A stretch of 64,000 nucleotides of DNA from Rhypophila decipiens. Lineage: Eukaryota; Ascomycota; Sordariomycetes; Sordariales; Naviculisporaceae. The notes below the pieces were generated by a model that was not told the origin of the DNA, did not search any database, and saw only the letters and a list, made by a program, of their open reading frames with translations. The stretch is from the NCBI GenBank assembly GCA_033297075.1, contig MU858051.1, positions 434,001 to 498,000 on the forward strand, in the 5' to 3' direction. The position numbers and the translations under genes were made by a program. Of the stretch, positions 10,524 to 21,727 are shown in pieces (position 1 is the first letter of the stretch; every line of letters begins with the position of its first letter).

Positions 10524-11650
10524 CTTGATGATTGAATCGGTTGTGGTATTTAGCTTGGATGTAAGGAACGCAGATGGTGATGGGCACAATGGCTGGATGC
10601 TGAAGCTATGAAATGAAGAACATTTTAAAGGATGAAGCACCCTCTTTATTCCTACAACAAACACTTTATTGACTAACAAGAACCAAGAATCTTGCTTCAA
10701 TCCCAATCATTGAGCCCAACTGCACCGGATCGTCGTGAGCTGGCCCCTATGACGACATACAAATCATGATTCATAGGCTGTGTGCAGCGCCGGACATGCC
10801 CCGGATTCATCTTAAAATAGCAATTGGCTTAGGTAGTAAATGCATTTATTCCAGCCAGTCAAGGCATTTATTCGAGCCAGTTAAGGTAATTAGCACAGAG
10901 GCAAATTTACGAACCCATCAGCCTTGGACTGTTCCGCCATATGGCCATCTGAAAGACGTTTCTCCGTCAAATCGTTTTTGGGAGCTCTGAATCTTTGAAT
11001 AATAGCTCCACCATTCGTTTGCTTGTACAACGTGTAACCTTTCCCCATCTTGAAAGTCCAATGTTTCTCTCCGTGGTTTCTTGGCTTTGGTTCCGGACAT
11101 TGCCCATAATGACGATATCTTGACAACACATATATGCAAGAAGCCCTAACTCTGGTCTGCCTCGACGTTGTTGACATTCAACATGAGCCTTGGCAGGGGA
11201 GTCGCTAGGGAGATCTGGGAGAGTGGGAGAGTGGGAGGCTGACTGCGCCCCCGCACAAACATGAGTTTGACATGGGTTGGCTGCTTCCAGCACCGAGGTT
11301 TATTTTTAAGCAGGGATCCCTCTTCTGGGTTAGGGCCGGCCAAGAGGAGTGCTTCCATGTGTGCGGGGACGGCAGGCCGCGGCAAAACCCCCCTTCCGTA
11401 AGAGCGGCCAAGCTTCAATTGGTTCCTTCCTCTTCCTAAAGCCGAAGTCAACCTCTTTGACCTTTTTTTAAGACAGGAGGAAGCTTCACAAAATAATTAT
11501 TTCACCTCTGGCGGGTACACGAGAGCTTTACTGTAGCGATACTTTCTTCTGTGAAGCTTCACGACTGCTTGTTTCCGTCTCAATTGACTTGCCCAGACCA
11601 AGAACTGCAGGCGAATTGGGAGTTCAGACTGCCTCCACTCGCACGAGATC
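10524..11650. other. Divergent promoter region, GAD / prpD
   Basis: Upstream sequence for two divergent metabolic genes. It contains 2.3 copies of a 22 bp minisatellite (10841-10890), annotated separately. The ~100 bases before the prpD ATG are C/T- and C/A-rich, as is common in fungal leaders. No coding frame was supported. Confidence 0.5.
10841..10890 (+). repeat. 22 bp minisatellite, short copy (about 2.3 units)
   Basis: Two near-identical units sharing the core AGTCAAGGCATTTATTC, then a partial unit ending in GTTAAGG. The same unit forms a longer array at 29669-29836 and a fragment at 58853-58893, so it is dispersed in the genome rather than locally expanded. Confidence 0.85.
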
Positions 11651-13530
11651 ATGTCCGCCGCCAACCGTGGACTGCGTCAGGCCTCCAGAAATCTGCGCCT
11701 ACCACAACGTGTCTCCCAGACGTCCGCTTTGGCACCAGTCGCTGCCCGTTGCTCCCAGCTCTCCTCCGTCTCTCGCGCCGCCTTGACGAGATCTCCTTCC
11801 CGAACTCACAACAGCTTCTCCACAATGGCTTCCTTGCAGTCCGGCGCGCCTGCCCCCGCGGGCGAGAAGCGATATGACCCCGAGATCACAGACATCGCCA
11901 ACTATGTCCACAACAAGAAAATCGACTCGCCACTTGCTGTGAGTAGACCCTTCCTCATTTTTTTCTCCTGTCATATCAGCATCGACCATCCCTGGTTACT
12001 TGTCGAGTTTACCTCCCAAGATGAGATGAAACCCCGCGACTAACCGGCTGACCATTTGCCACGCCCCCCGAAACAGTTCGATACGGCGAGATGGGTTTTT
12101 ATCGACACTCTTGGCTGCGGTCTTGAGGGTCTGAGGTTCAAGGAGTGCACCAAGCTGCTTGGTCCCATCGTCGAGGGAACAGTTGTGCCCAATGGCACCA
12201 AGGTGCCCGGCACTCCCTACCAGCTCGACCCTGTCAATGGCGCCTTCAACATTGGTGCCATGATCAGATGGCTCGACTACAACGACTGCTGGCTGGCTGC
12301 CGAGTGGGGACATCCCAGTGACAACCTCGGTGCTATCCTGGCCGTGGCCGATTGGATCAACCGCACCAACAAGGCCGGCGGCAACATTGCTGGCGGCAAG
12401 ACTTTCACTGTCCGTGATATCCTCGAGGCTATGATCAAGGCCCACGAGATCCAGGGATGCTTGGCGCTCGAGAACTCATTCAACAGGGTCGGACTCGACC
12501 ACGTTGTCCTCGTCAAGGTTGCCAGCACTGCCGTCGTCAGCAAGATGCTCGGCCTTAGCGAGAAGCAGACGGCTGATGCCGTCACCCAGGCCTGGGTTGA
12601 CGGCCAGAGCTTGCGCACCTACAGACACACCCCCAACACCATGTCTCGCAAGTCGTGGGCTGCCGGTGACGCTTGCCAGCGTGCCGTTAACCTCGCCCTC
12701 AAGGTCATGAAGGGCGAGCAGGGCGTGCCGACTGTGCTTACTGCTCCTGTCTGGGGTTTCTACGATGTGCTGTTCAAGGGCGAGAAGTTCGCCTTCCAGC
12801 GCCCCTATGGCAGCTACGTCATGGAGAACGTTCTCTTCAAGGTTTCATATCCCGGTAAGTTCTTTAATCTGTCATCCCATCTTGTGCCGTCCAGGCAAGG
12901 CTGACATCTGGCGTAGCCGAGTTCCACTCTCAAACCGCCGTCGAGGCTTCCGAGAAGATCCATGCCCAGCTCAAGGCTATGGGCAAGACGGCTGCCGACA
13001 TCAAGGCCGTGACTTGCCGTACTCACGAGGCCTGCGTCCGCATTATTGACAAGCAGTTCAAGCCCATGGACAACTTTGCCGACCGTGACCACTGCATCCA
13101 GTACATGTGCTCGGTGATGCTTGTCTTTGGCCGCCTGACTGCTGGCGACTACACTGATGGCTCTGAGGCCGCCACCTCGCCGCTGGTCGAGTCCCTCCGC
13201 AAGAAGATCAAGTGCGTTGAGGACCCCCAGTTCACCGAGGATTACCACAACCCTGCCCTCCGCACCATCAGCAATGCCCTGACTGTTGAGCTCAATGACG
13301 GCACCGTCCTCCCCGAGGTTGTTATCGAGGCTCCTCTGGGTCACCGCCTCCGCCGTGACGAGGCCAAGCCCCACATCCTCGCCAAGTATAAGCGTCACCT
13401 CGAGCCTCACTACACCGCCGATAAGGTAAAGAAGCTGGTTGAGCTGAGCCAGAACCCCCAGAAGCTCGAGGCTATGCCCATTGACGAGTATGTTGATATG
13501 TACGTAAGACAGAAGGTTATCGACAATTAA
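11651..13530 (+). CDS. prpD: 2-methylcitrate dehydratase, mitochondrial (MmgE/PrpD family)
   Basis: Dehydrates 2-methylcitrate to 2-methylaconitate in the methylcitrate cycle, which removes propionyl-CoA. Exons 11651-11938, 12077-12854 and 12917-13530 code 559 aa; the joins PLA|FDTARW and YP|AEFHSQ are in frame with conserved PrpD sequence. The first ~57 residues are rich in Arg, Ser and Ala with almost no acidic residues, as in a mitochondrial presequence. The PrpD fold follows from ITDIANYV through [26 protein letters not shown] and ILAVADW, with [14 protein letters not shown] further on. An in-frame second Met (MASLQSG, from 11825) could give a cytosolic form. The related cis-aconitate decarboxylases are usually shorter and are a less likely identity. 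Confidence 0.93.
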
Positions 13531-14363
13531 ATGAAGGGGCGAGCTTTGTGTAGATAGTTGGGTAGATACCTTTAGAATTTAAAGTCATACAAGAGTTCAG
13601 AGTCGTCTAGCCAAGTGATTCTGAAACCTTGTCACATCTAGTTAAGCCCTGCCTCGCGGGCCAGGCTGGTTGTCTCGGATTTCAAGGCTGTGTTGTCTTC
13701 AAAACGGTAATCCGTCAATACACTACATTGTATATATAAACTGTACAGTACGCGCAAATCGATATTGGATTACATTTATGGAACAACAAAAGTACCAAGT
13801 CTGCGCAGAGCACGTCTTAATCTGCTTATCTTTCCAATCTTTATCGTCCTAGGCAGCGATTGATGCAGCTTCATCCCGGTAAATGCACCGTTTCAGTAGG
13901 CAGTCCGTGACATGACAAGGCGACGGCCCTGACAGCGGATTCGATTCTGTGGATGTGGATCTTGTCCAGATGCACTGTCAAGCACAAGCTTTTCTGGACT
14001 TTTGAAGTCCGGATCGCCGTAGCCCACTCGTGGATCCTCCTGGTCGGTTCCTACTGGCCTGCACCGCCCCGAGAAGATTAGACGGCAGGTCCCCTGGGAC
14101 CCCCAATTTACAGCGAATTTACAGCGTGATACCCGGTGACACTGTTACACCCAGGCCTGTTGTTTGTCGGTTGGCTGCGCCTCCTTCATCACCGGCCTTC
14201 CCATCCCAATAAATACCACGGGCCCCTCTTCGTACACCTTCGCCTCTTACAACTTTTGCTTCGTTGGTCAAAATATCCAAATCGATCACGACTTAAATCG
14301 CAGACACAGCAGATGCTTACTCCCGTCGCCGCTGTACCATTTCTCACGTCTAACAATTCCACC
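13531..14363. other. Intergenic region between prpD and the SH3 gene
   Basis: Tandemly oriented genes flank this stretch, which holds the prpD 3' end and the promoter of the SH3 gene. No RNA gene or supported frame was seen. The ~150 bases before the SH3 ATG are rich in short pyrimidine runs. Confidence 0.5.
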
Positions 14364-15223
14364 ATGGTGTCCGAGGATCGTCAGCGGATTATCGAGGCCA
14401 ATCGGTCTCTCCGCAACATTAAGAATGTGAGTCCCGGACCCTAATATCATTTACCCGCCGTGCATTTGACCAACACCTGCATTCACTACAGGAACTCGAG
14501 GCTCTCCTGGAGAAGGGCATGATCACAGAAGATGCTTTTGACAGCATCAACAACCTCCTCCCCACCGAGTCAAGCATCTCCGGTTCCTCTCGCCGTGCAA
14601 TCCCACCCACCCCCGGTGCGACAAGAGCACCTCCCGTCTCAGCAGGCATAGCCAACAAGCTCAACAACCTCCACCTCGACGAGCATCACGCTACAGATAA
14701 TGCCCCTCCTCCCCCTTCATATAGCCAGTCCACCAACGGCGGCCCCCCTCCTCTTCCGGGACGCAAACAAGCCGCACCGCCCCCACCACCGCCCCCGTCC
14801 AAACCCATCATCGCCCACGCAAAAGCCCTCTACCCCTACGCAGCGACCGACTCCCGCGACTGTAGTTTTGAGCGGGACGACAGGCTCGCCGTGTACGAGT
14901 ACATGAACGCCGACTGGTGGATGGGAAAGAACCTGCGGACCGGTCAGGAGGGTATCTTTCCCAAGGCATATGTCGAACAGGAACAAGCCGGGTGGAATGA
15001 AAAGGCTGGTCAAGGATACAACCAGAACCCATACAACTCGCATGTCCCACCGCAAACAATGGCCAACACAAGTTATGGACACAACAACAATAACGGAGGA
15101 GGGGAACAAGGAGAGAGCAAGGTCGAGGGGACTGGCAAGAAGATCGGCAAGAAGCTGGGTAACGCCGCTATTTTTGGTGCTGGTGCCACGATCGGAAGCA
15201 ATATTGTGAATTCGATTTTCTAG
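14364..15223 (+). CDS. SH3-domain protein of the LSB1/PIN3 type with PPxY motif
   Basis: Actin-patch and endocytosis-associated adaptor related to yeast Lsb1/Lsb2(Pin3), which bind the WASP homologue Las17. Exons 14364-14426 and 14492-15223 (65 nt intron, phase 0) code 264 aa. Residues 1-45 form a predicted helical segment (IIEANRSLRNIKNELEALLEKG). PPPPSY at about 93-98 is a PPxY motif, the usual docking site for Rsp5-type WW-domain ubiquitin ligases. Polyproline runs follow at 104-123, and one SH3 domain spans about 128-185 (ALYPY...DWWMGKN...GIFPKAYVE). The C-terminus is Asn/Gly-rich and ends in a Gly/Ala-rich hydrophobic tail. The relationship to Lsb1/Pin3 is inferred from this layout. Confidence 0.88.
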
Positions 15224-16163
15224 GAGCCATCAATACGCCGCCGCTTCTGGGAGTATCACGGCCTGTTTGAGTTGTTTTGGTTTTTGGTTGGAATCGCTCA
15301 TGCCATGAGCCGTGGGATTCCTGTTATCCCTTGGGTGCTTGGGCAATTTATTTTCGTATATCTGAGCTTGCTTCCGATCATTCCGACGAAGTATGGGAAA
15401 GTAGCTCTGGTGGAAATTCTACCGGGGTATAAGGAAACTTGGCCCTACATAACAGATGTTCTGCGGAGGAGGAGGCCCGGGGATTGGGCTGACCTGGTCA
15501 AATTTCTAAGGGAGAGGCAGAGGCAGAGACCACAGAGCATGGTATGACATTACATTTGAGATATAGTTAATCAGGCTGGTTGTGAATATTTTAGGTCTTT
15601 TTTGTCTTTTACATTTTTCTTTTTCCTGTTATTGTTTTTCATGGTTAGGGAAACTGGGATCTTTATCTTTTATGGGCATCTATTTACTTGAAGGCACTTG
15701 AAGGCAATCAACAAAGCAGGCGAGCAGATAGATTTACAATTACAATGAGTCCATGCTTTGTCTCATCTTGTTGGGTTACGCATACGTATGTCACTTGTTG
15801 AACCCCATGGGTAGCCCCATGATGTGTCCGTAGGTTGATATCAAATTCTGAACACGTCGATTTAACATCAAACCGGTTTGGTCTTCATCTCCGCTTACCT
15901 TTTCTTATTCTTTCTATCAATGTTCTATGCTAGATACATAGTATTGGTATAACTGGACTAGCTGATAATATATACCGTCTGCTTTGCTCATAGTTGTGCT
16001 TAGATGGTGCTGATACCATGATACTATCCAGCCAGGTATATGTGATGCTGCTGTAAATCCTGTTTTCTACCTTCAATAGCAGATTCATTCCATCATCATC
16101 AGACCGGTCAAAAGGTCAAAAAGGATTAAGTAAGTACACGCAAAGTAACAAAAAGGAAAGCCT
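15224..16163. other. Intergenic region downstream of the SH3 gene
   Basis: An open frame at 15272-15547 would code a 91-residue hydrophobic product but lies directly after the SH3 stop and is more likely 3' UTR. The rest is AT-rich with many TATA-like runs around 15900-15990. No other feature was seen. Confidence 0.45.
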
Positions 16164-16282
16164 TGCCCCTGAGCGGATTCGAACCGCTGGCCCGCATACG
16201 CTGATGGGTATTTCGCTGAAAATCAAACGCTAAAGCAAAGGAAAATCAACGCTGCGTGCTCTGACCACTGAGCTACGGGGGC
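16164..16282 (-). tRNA. tRNA-like gene with internal intron, anticodon unresolved
   Basis: The minus strand reads as a tRNA interrupted by ~45-50 nt. Acceptor strands GCCCCCG and CAGGGGC pair except one C-A, the D stem (GCTC/GAGC) is perfect, and the T arm AGCGG-TTCGAAT-CCGCT is perfect with a good B box. The anticodon stem pairs only four bases (CGCA/TGCG), and with the intron after position 37 the base at position 33 would be G, not the near-universal U, so no anticodon is assigned. A run of five T follows the 3' end on the minus strand, fitting a Pol III terminator. The insertion contains a near-duplication (GAAAATCAAACGCT and GAAAATCAACGCT on the plus strand). Confidence 0.65.
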
Positions 16283-17350
16283 TTTTTACATTTTTGTGGC
16301 TTTTTCGGTAGGATGGGTAGAGTGGAAGATGTATATATACCCTGATTTGCTTCATAGGAGCAGGAAGAAGGTTTTGTGCGGTGAGGAGAAAGGCGTTGAT
16401 GCGTTCGTTGGTGGCTGAGCTTATTCGTACGATGGCGATGGCTTCACTTGCCAGCTGATAGATAGGTATGCTCATCGGCTTGGTTAGAGATGGATAGTTC
16501 TTCACGACTCTGCAATATAAGGGAAGGGCATATGAAATATGATGTATAAATGAAGGCTTGCTATAAGCCTCGTAAGCAAGGGAAATTTGTATTCCTGCTG
16601 CACTAGGTATTTCCCGTAACGATATGATGTGATATATCCAACATGAAGGTCCATCAATACATCCATCATTTACCTACCTTCCTAAAGTTGCCAGGTTCCA
16701 TAGTATCCCCCCAAATATCCAGTACAATTCCGTCCCACACTGCTCAGCATTCCCGATATAAACCCAGACAGCAAGTAAATGATGGGATGAAGGATCAGAA
16801 CCAATAGACAAGGATGAAAATGACAACGATGAAGTAAATCGGTAAGGAGTGACATGCTAGCACCCAGATCACCACCATGCTAGCTCAGCAGGCTCGTTGA
16901 GCAAAAAAAATATATAGAAACGCCAAGACTCCTCTTCTGGACCATAGTTCTGTCCTGTTCTGTGCACCTCTTAAGCCAAGGCAACGGTATATGACAATAT
17001 AAATATGAGTTAGAAAGGAAAGCAAGGTGAAAGGAGGGAGCGGGGATGAAGATTATATCATAGGAAAATGGTATCAGATGAGCCAATGAACCAAGCAAAC
17101 AAAAAAGCCTAACGCCATTAGTATCATCGATGCATTCGCGAGATGGTGCAGAAAGGAAATAAGAAAATGAATAAGCAAGAAGAGGATATATAGAGCGATG
17201 CGGATGACAAAAGAACGAGCAAAATCTCGAACAGAAAGCATGTCTGTCGTCTGCTTGGACTGGAGCAGAAAGCCCATGGGAGACATTCTCTCCCATGAGA
17301 TGGAAGTAGGCCCGCGAAAAGCCGAGCAAGGTCGAGATCCAACGTATGTT
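16283..17350. other. Intergenic region before the RBR gene 3' end
   Basis: AT-rich sequence with a few short frames lacking protein features. It holds the upstream flank of the tRNA-like gene and the 3' end of the minus-strand RBR gene. Confidence 0.5.
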
Positions 17351-19567
17351 TCACTCCTCCAAAACAGTCACCAACCCATCATCATCATCATGACCCCCCG
17401 ATCCATCCAATCGTCCCAAAGCCTCGGCTCTATTCCTCGCCTCCTCCTCATCTTCCGTAGTCGGCCAGTCAACAGTCAAAGCAGTAAACCTCATCCCATG
17501 CTTCCGTTCCAGCTCGACCCTAAGAATCTCGCTCGCGATCTCAGCCCGACGCTGCAACATGGCCTTCCGCCTCGCAAACACCTTGACCAGATCCTCCTCT
17601 TCATTCGTAAACGCCACCTCAAGATCCTCAATCTCCTCCAGATTCCTATCAGCCAGCGTCTCGAGCTCTTTCTTGTGCCTCTCAACAAGCTCCTCCATCC
17701 TCTTGGCCTGCTTCTCTCTTAGAACATTGACCTGAGACTGGTGCCTCCGCTCCATCCCATCCCGGATACGATATTGCTCGCTCAGCTGGTCCAGGTGTTT
17801 CTGCGTAACCTCCCTGGGCGGTGTCTTGCCGCCAGAAGCAGTAGTCGAAGTCATGGCCGTCGTGTCCCCTTTGCAATACGCCTCCATGTACTTCAGCTGG
17901 ATGTTGATGCTCTTCTTGGACTGCTCCAGGCCGAGAATCAGATCAATCTCGGCCTGTATTTGGCGATCGTCGAGATGCTGTTCCGTCTTGCCATGCCGCT
18001 CCTTCATCTTGTCCATCTGGTCTAGATACTTCTCCCGCAGCGCCATTCTTTGTCTCGATTGCCGCGCCCTCATGGCGATTTTCGCCCTCTGCTCGAATTC
18101 TTGAAACTTTGCTATTTCTGCCTCGCGTTCTGCCACAAATGCTTTGAACTCGCCGTTGTCCATGCTGCGTTTATAGGCTTCCTGCTGTGCGAGTCGTTCG
18201 GCAGCGGCAGCCTCCTCCAGAGCTTGTTTCTCGGCCTCCATCTCCGCTTGCCGAGCCTCCTCCGCCATCCGCCGTCGTTCAAGCTCTTCTTCGCCATTGC
18301 AGAAATTCGGGCATCCAACTGCAGGATCCCAGACGGCTCCGCAGATGTAGCAAAACTGGGCTTTGCATCTGCAGGTCATGTGGGTGCACCCTTGGGTTAG
18401 CTCGACCAGAGTACGGCACTTATAACACCGTCTCCATCCCGACTTCTCTCCTATCTTCAGAACCGCATCCAATTCCCAGTCATCCGGACAGTCCTGGCCA
18501 AGACGATGCGAGTTCCTCTTGCACGTAATGCAGACTCGCGTCCTGCAATTCTTGCATACTGCCTCGAACGGGTGTTTGGGATCGATCTTGCTCCTCGGAG
18601 GAATAAACTCGCCGCACGATCTGTTGGGACAGAATATCCGTGTCTCCCAGGGTGTACTGTACTGCAGGACAGCCTTTAGAAACTTTTGCTGGTCATCGCG
18701 GTTGAGAACCGTCTTGATGATAGCACCGGGTATCGGCTGGGTGCAACATCTCGGCGGCATCTTGGATTCATCTGTGGTCGACTGCTCGAGCATCACCACC
18801 AGGCAGTGTTGACAGTACGTGTGGCCGCATAACAGAGTACGTAGATCGGAATGATCTTGGGTAAAGTCCTCGCGGCAACATACACATGAACTAGAGATAT
18901 AAAGTTAACTTTAGAACAAGGTTATGGATATCTCCGACCCCTGAAGGCCAAGGCCCCACATCATCACTTACACGAGGGTCAAGGACGATATCTGCCGTTT
19001 TCGTCTGAGCTTTCCAGCAATGGTTCTCTTGATCTCGCGCACGCTCGTCTTTCTTCCCGTTGCTATCAATGCTGCTGGTATCGGCCATTCCGGCTTTGTC
19101 GTGGGCTGGTTGAGGAATTTGGGCAGATTGGCAGTCGGGTCGACCTGGCTGAGATACTTTTCGTACTGGGAGAAGCTAAGGCCTTTCGATCTTCTCCGCG
19201 ATGTGACGTTGGTGGATTCGGTCAAGGTCGCAGGTATCACCGTCGATCGATATGATGTCTGCGACGTCAGTCCGGACCCCGTCGTCTCGCGGGAGCTCGT
19301 GGATGCGGTGCGACCATGTTGAGAGACAACGGTATCGGCGAACTCGCTATCGGATGCGTTGGGCGCATTGGCGGTCGGTGGCCGCCCCGGTAGTGGAAGC
19401 TCGATCTGGAGGCTGGCAGCCTTTGCGACTAAGGCTTCGTGCATGTCCGCCTCGCCCGATCCATCTCGAGATCCCAAGACCTCGCGCACATAGTCAGCTT
19501 CGCTGAGCTCGGGCGGATGTGTCACCATGCCCATGGTGTCTGCGGGGGAGAGTGATGGGAAGGCCAT
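17351..19567 (-). CDS. RBR-type E3 ubiquitin ligase (RING1-IBR-RING2) with coiled coil
   Basis: Ubiquitin ligase using the RING/HECT hybrid mechanism, with a thioester on a RING2 cysteine. Exons 19567-18972 and 18890-17351 (81 nt intron 18891-18971, GTAAGT...CTCTAG) code 711 aa. The start is the first ATG (MAFPSLSP); the codon four upstream in frame is TTG. The N-terminal ~195 residues are Ser/Thr-rich. RING1 begins at about 201 (CVCC...CGHTYCQHC), IBR lies at about 286-333 (CPNRSCGEF...CKNC..RVCITCKRN), and RING2 at about 354-396. RING2 has CYKC then GCTHMTC, so C367 is the likely catalytic residue. From ~399 the chain is Glu/Lys/Arg-rich, predicted as long coiled coil (EELERRRMAEEAR onward), and ends with an acidic tail. 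The substrate is unknown. Confidence 0.92.
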
Positions 19568-21727
19568 GGTGCTCCCCAAACCAAAAGCCTGTGAGATGCT
19601 GAACGGCGAAATGAGCAGGCCAATAGTCCAGATCTAGGCCTGCGTTTTCGCTACCCATGGAGAGCGCGCCGGGGAGTTGACCAGATTGACCACATTCAAG
19701 TGAGCTTGTCGCATGCTCGTAATGGCGGATGTCGGCGGGGTTGATCACGGTACCATATCCAAGGGATCAAAAGATAAACGATCGATAGGGAACCTGGGGT
19801 CGGTTAACGTAGTGGTCTGCAGTGGTCTGGTAGCCAAGTCGGGAACTGGCGAGGGCAAAATGCGACCCAATCTAGGAAAGTAGCTGAGGTGGTGCTGATA
19901 TGCTCTCGGGAACCAAGGATATTAACGGAGTTAATGCCAGCTCCTCCGCCGAAAAGCTCCCGGGGAGGCGCGGGAAGCGATAGAGATGAAGAGAGGTTGA
20001 TTAAGTGGCCCAGAGGCAGAGGCGGGGGTTGAAGTGCTGCAGATAAGCCCACCTAGGTAAACAACTTGCTTGTTCGGTCTTATGTATTAGAGGTGAAGGT
20101 GAGATTAAAGGTAGATAATGAATCCATTCAAAGCTCGGGGGAGGTGAGATGTTTGAGGGCGCCCTTTGCGGCGCAAAGAGAGGTTGTGCGAACCAGTCGG
20201 AGGAGGGTGGGTTCAAGTTCTAGGCTGTGGGCAATAGGCAAGGGAGGAGACAGACTGTGCATACTGTCCAGGCAGTACATGTATTATTCACTGGGTTTGG
20301 TAAAACCTGAGGGAATATGGGCTCCAACAGCTCCAACAATGGAGCTTGCACATGCACCTCTGACCTCTCCGGATGCGCCTGCATCTTCTGTCAGTTCTCA
20401 CCAAAAGTCGAATGACCCGACAACAATAGTTCCAACTGACGCCTCCAGATTTGCGGATGGCTAAAAACAGTGCATATGGCGGTTTAAAAGTGCCAGGAAC
20501 CTTAATTAGATTCTTTGTTGATCCTCATATTATCGACCTGCCAACAGAGCTCAGCTTCGAAGCTTCCCCCATGGGGGAACTGAGAGCCGGGAGGGAAAAC
20601 GGAACTTGGTGGACAAATGCGAGCAAACATCTTGCGTGACGGAATCTGCCGTAAGATGAGGAGTCCCCTACAGCTACAGGCTGACAACGCAAATAATCCA
20701 GCCGCCGTTGAGCTTGCCAGACGGGAAGAAGCCGTTACCTAAGCCGAGCGAGCGGCTGTCGTGTGCTCCGTGTCGTTTCGGGGCAATTCCTTTGTTCTTG
20801 GAGGACTCGAGTGTCAGTGATTTGGTGAGTCCCCCCGCCCACCATATCTTGATCGTGGTGCCAACCCCGCGGCCTATCAGGGCGTTCCCTCCGCTACGCC
20901 GCTGATGATGCGGCGTGGGGCACGCCGTTACGGGATACAGCGGTCCAACCGGGTGCACCATGTTTAAAAGCAACAGCCCGCTAAACAGTGGAGCCAGATC
21001 TGAGATGTATCCATACAGCACTTGATATCCCGATACAGTACCTCTACGCGATAACACTAACATCTCCATGCGATAGCTTCGCCAGAGTTAGTTACTGATC
21101 GGACACTATGCTTGAAAGCGATAGGCCGTTAATAACTTGTTATAGTAGCAGGTTTGCAGGAAATAGAATCACCATCGACGTGGCACGAATTGGGCGACTG
21201 TTTGAAATCGGTGGACTATCTTTCGATGGGGACGGTTGGTCTCCGGAAAACTGTTTGAACTCTGAAAAGACCGGGTTGGCCCCTGCTTTTAATCCACAGC
21301 GGGGTGCCACTGCAGATCTAGAGCTCAATGGCCTTGGCTATCAAGGGATTGTCGTCTCTAGTCCCGAACCAGACAAGAAGAAGAAAGGGGAAAGTGAGTT
21401 TTTCTGACGATCGCCCGTGCCAATCCCGCCGAACGAAAAAATACACTCGGGAGCGTATAGACTATGAACTGCCTGGAATATTTATTCAGCTTTGGGTGAT
21501 CAACGGTCGTCCAGAGTCCAAGGCATAGTAAAACGGTCAAGGTGACCGAGCACGAACGTGTTAGCTCAAGAGCCGTTGGAGGATTCGCTCGCTCAGGTAG
21601 CTAAGGGAAGCTCGGGAGATACAAAGCTGTACTTCTTCTCGTGAACCCCTATTTGTACATCGGGGCGGAAAGACAAGTGGATCGTGATCTGGACTTTTTA
21701 TATTTCTTCTTTGACAGCCAGCGAGTC
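19568..21727. other. Intergenic region between RBR ligase and POP1
   Basis: About 2.2 kb. The left end should hold the RBR promoter; the right end is the 3' flank of POP1. Frames up to 132 codons occur, but none has recognisable motifs, repeats or signal sequences. Nothing else was identified. Confidence 0.45.

Noticed and set aside
13930..13965. Possible tRNA T-arm (GGATTCGATTC)
   Set aside because: No matching acceptor or D arm nearby.
15272..15547. 91-codon hydrophobic frame after the SH3 gene
   Set aside because: Lies in the probable 3' UTR, short, and without conserved sequence; could be revisited with transcript data.
17351..19579. RBR ligase start at the codon at 19579
   Set aside because: That codon is TTG; the first ATG in frame is at 19567.
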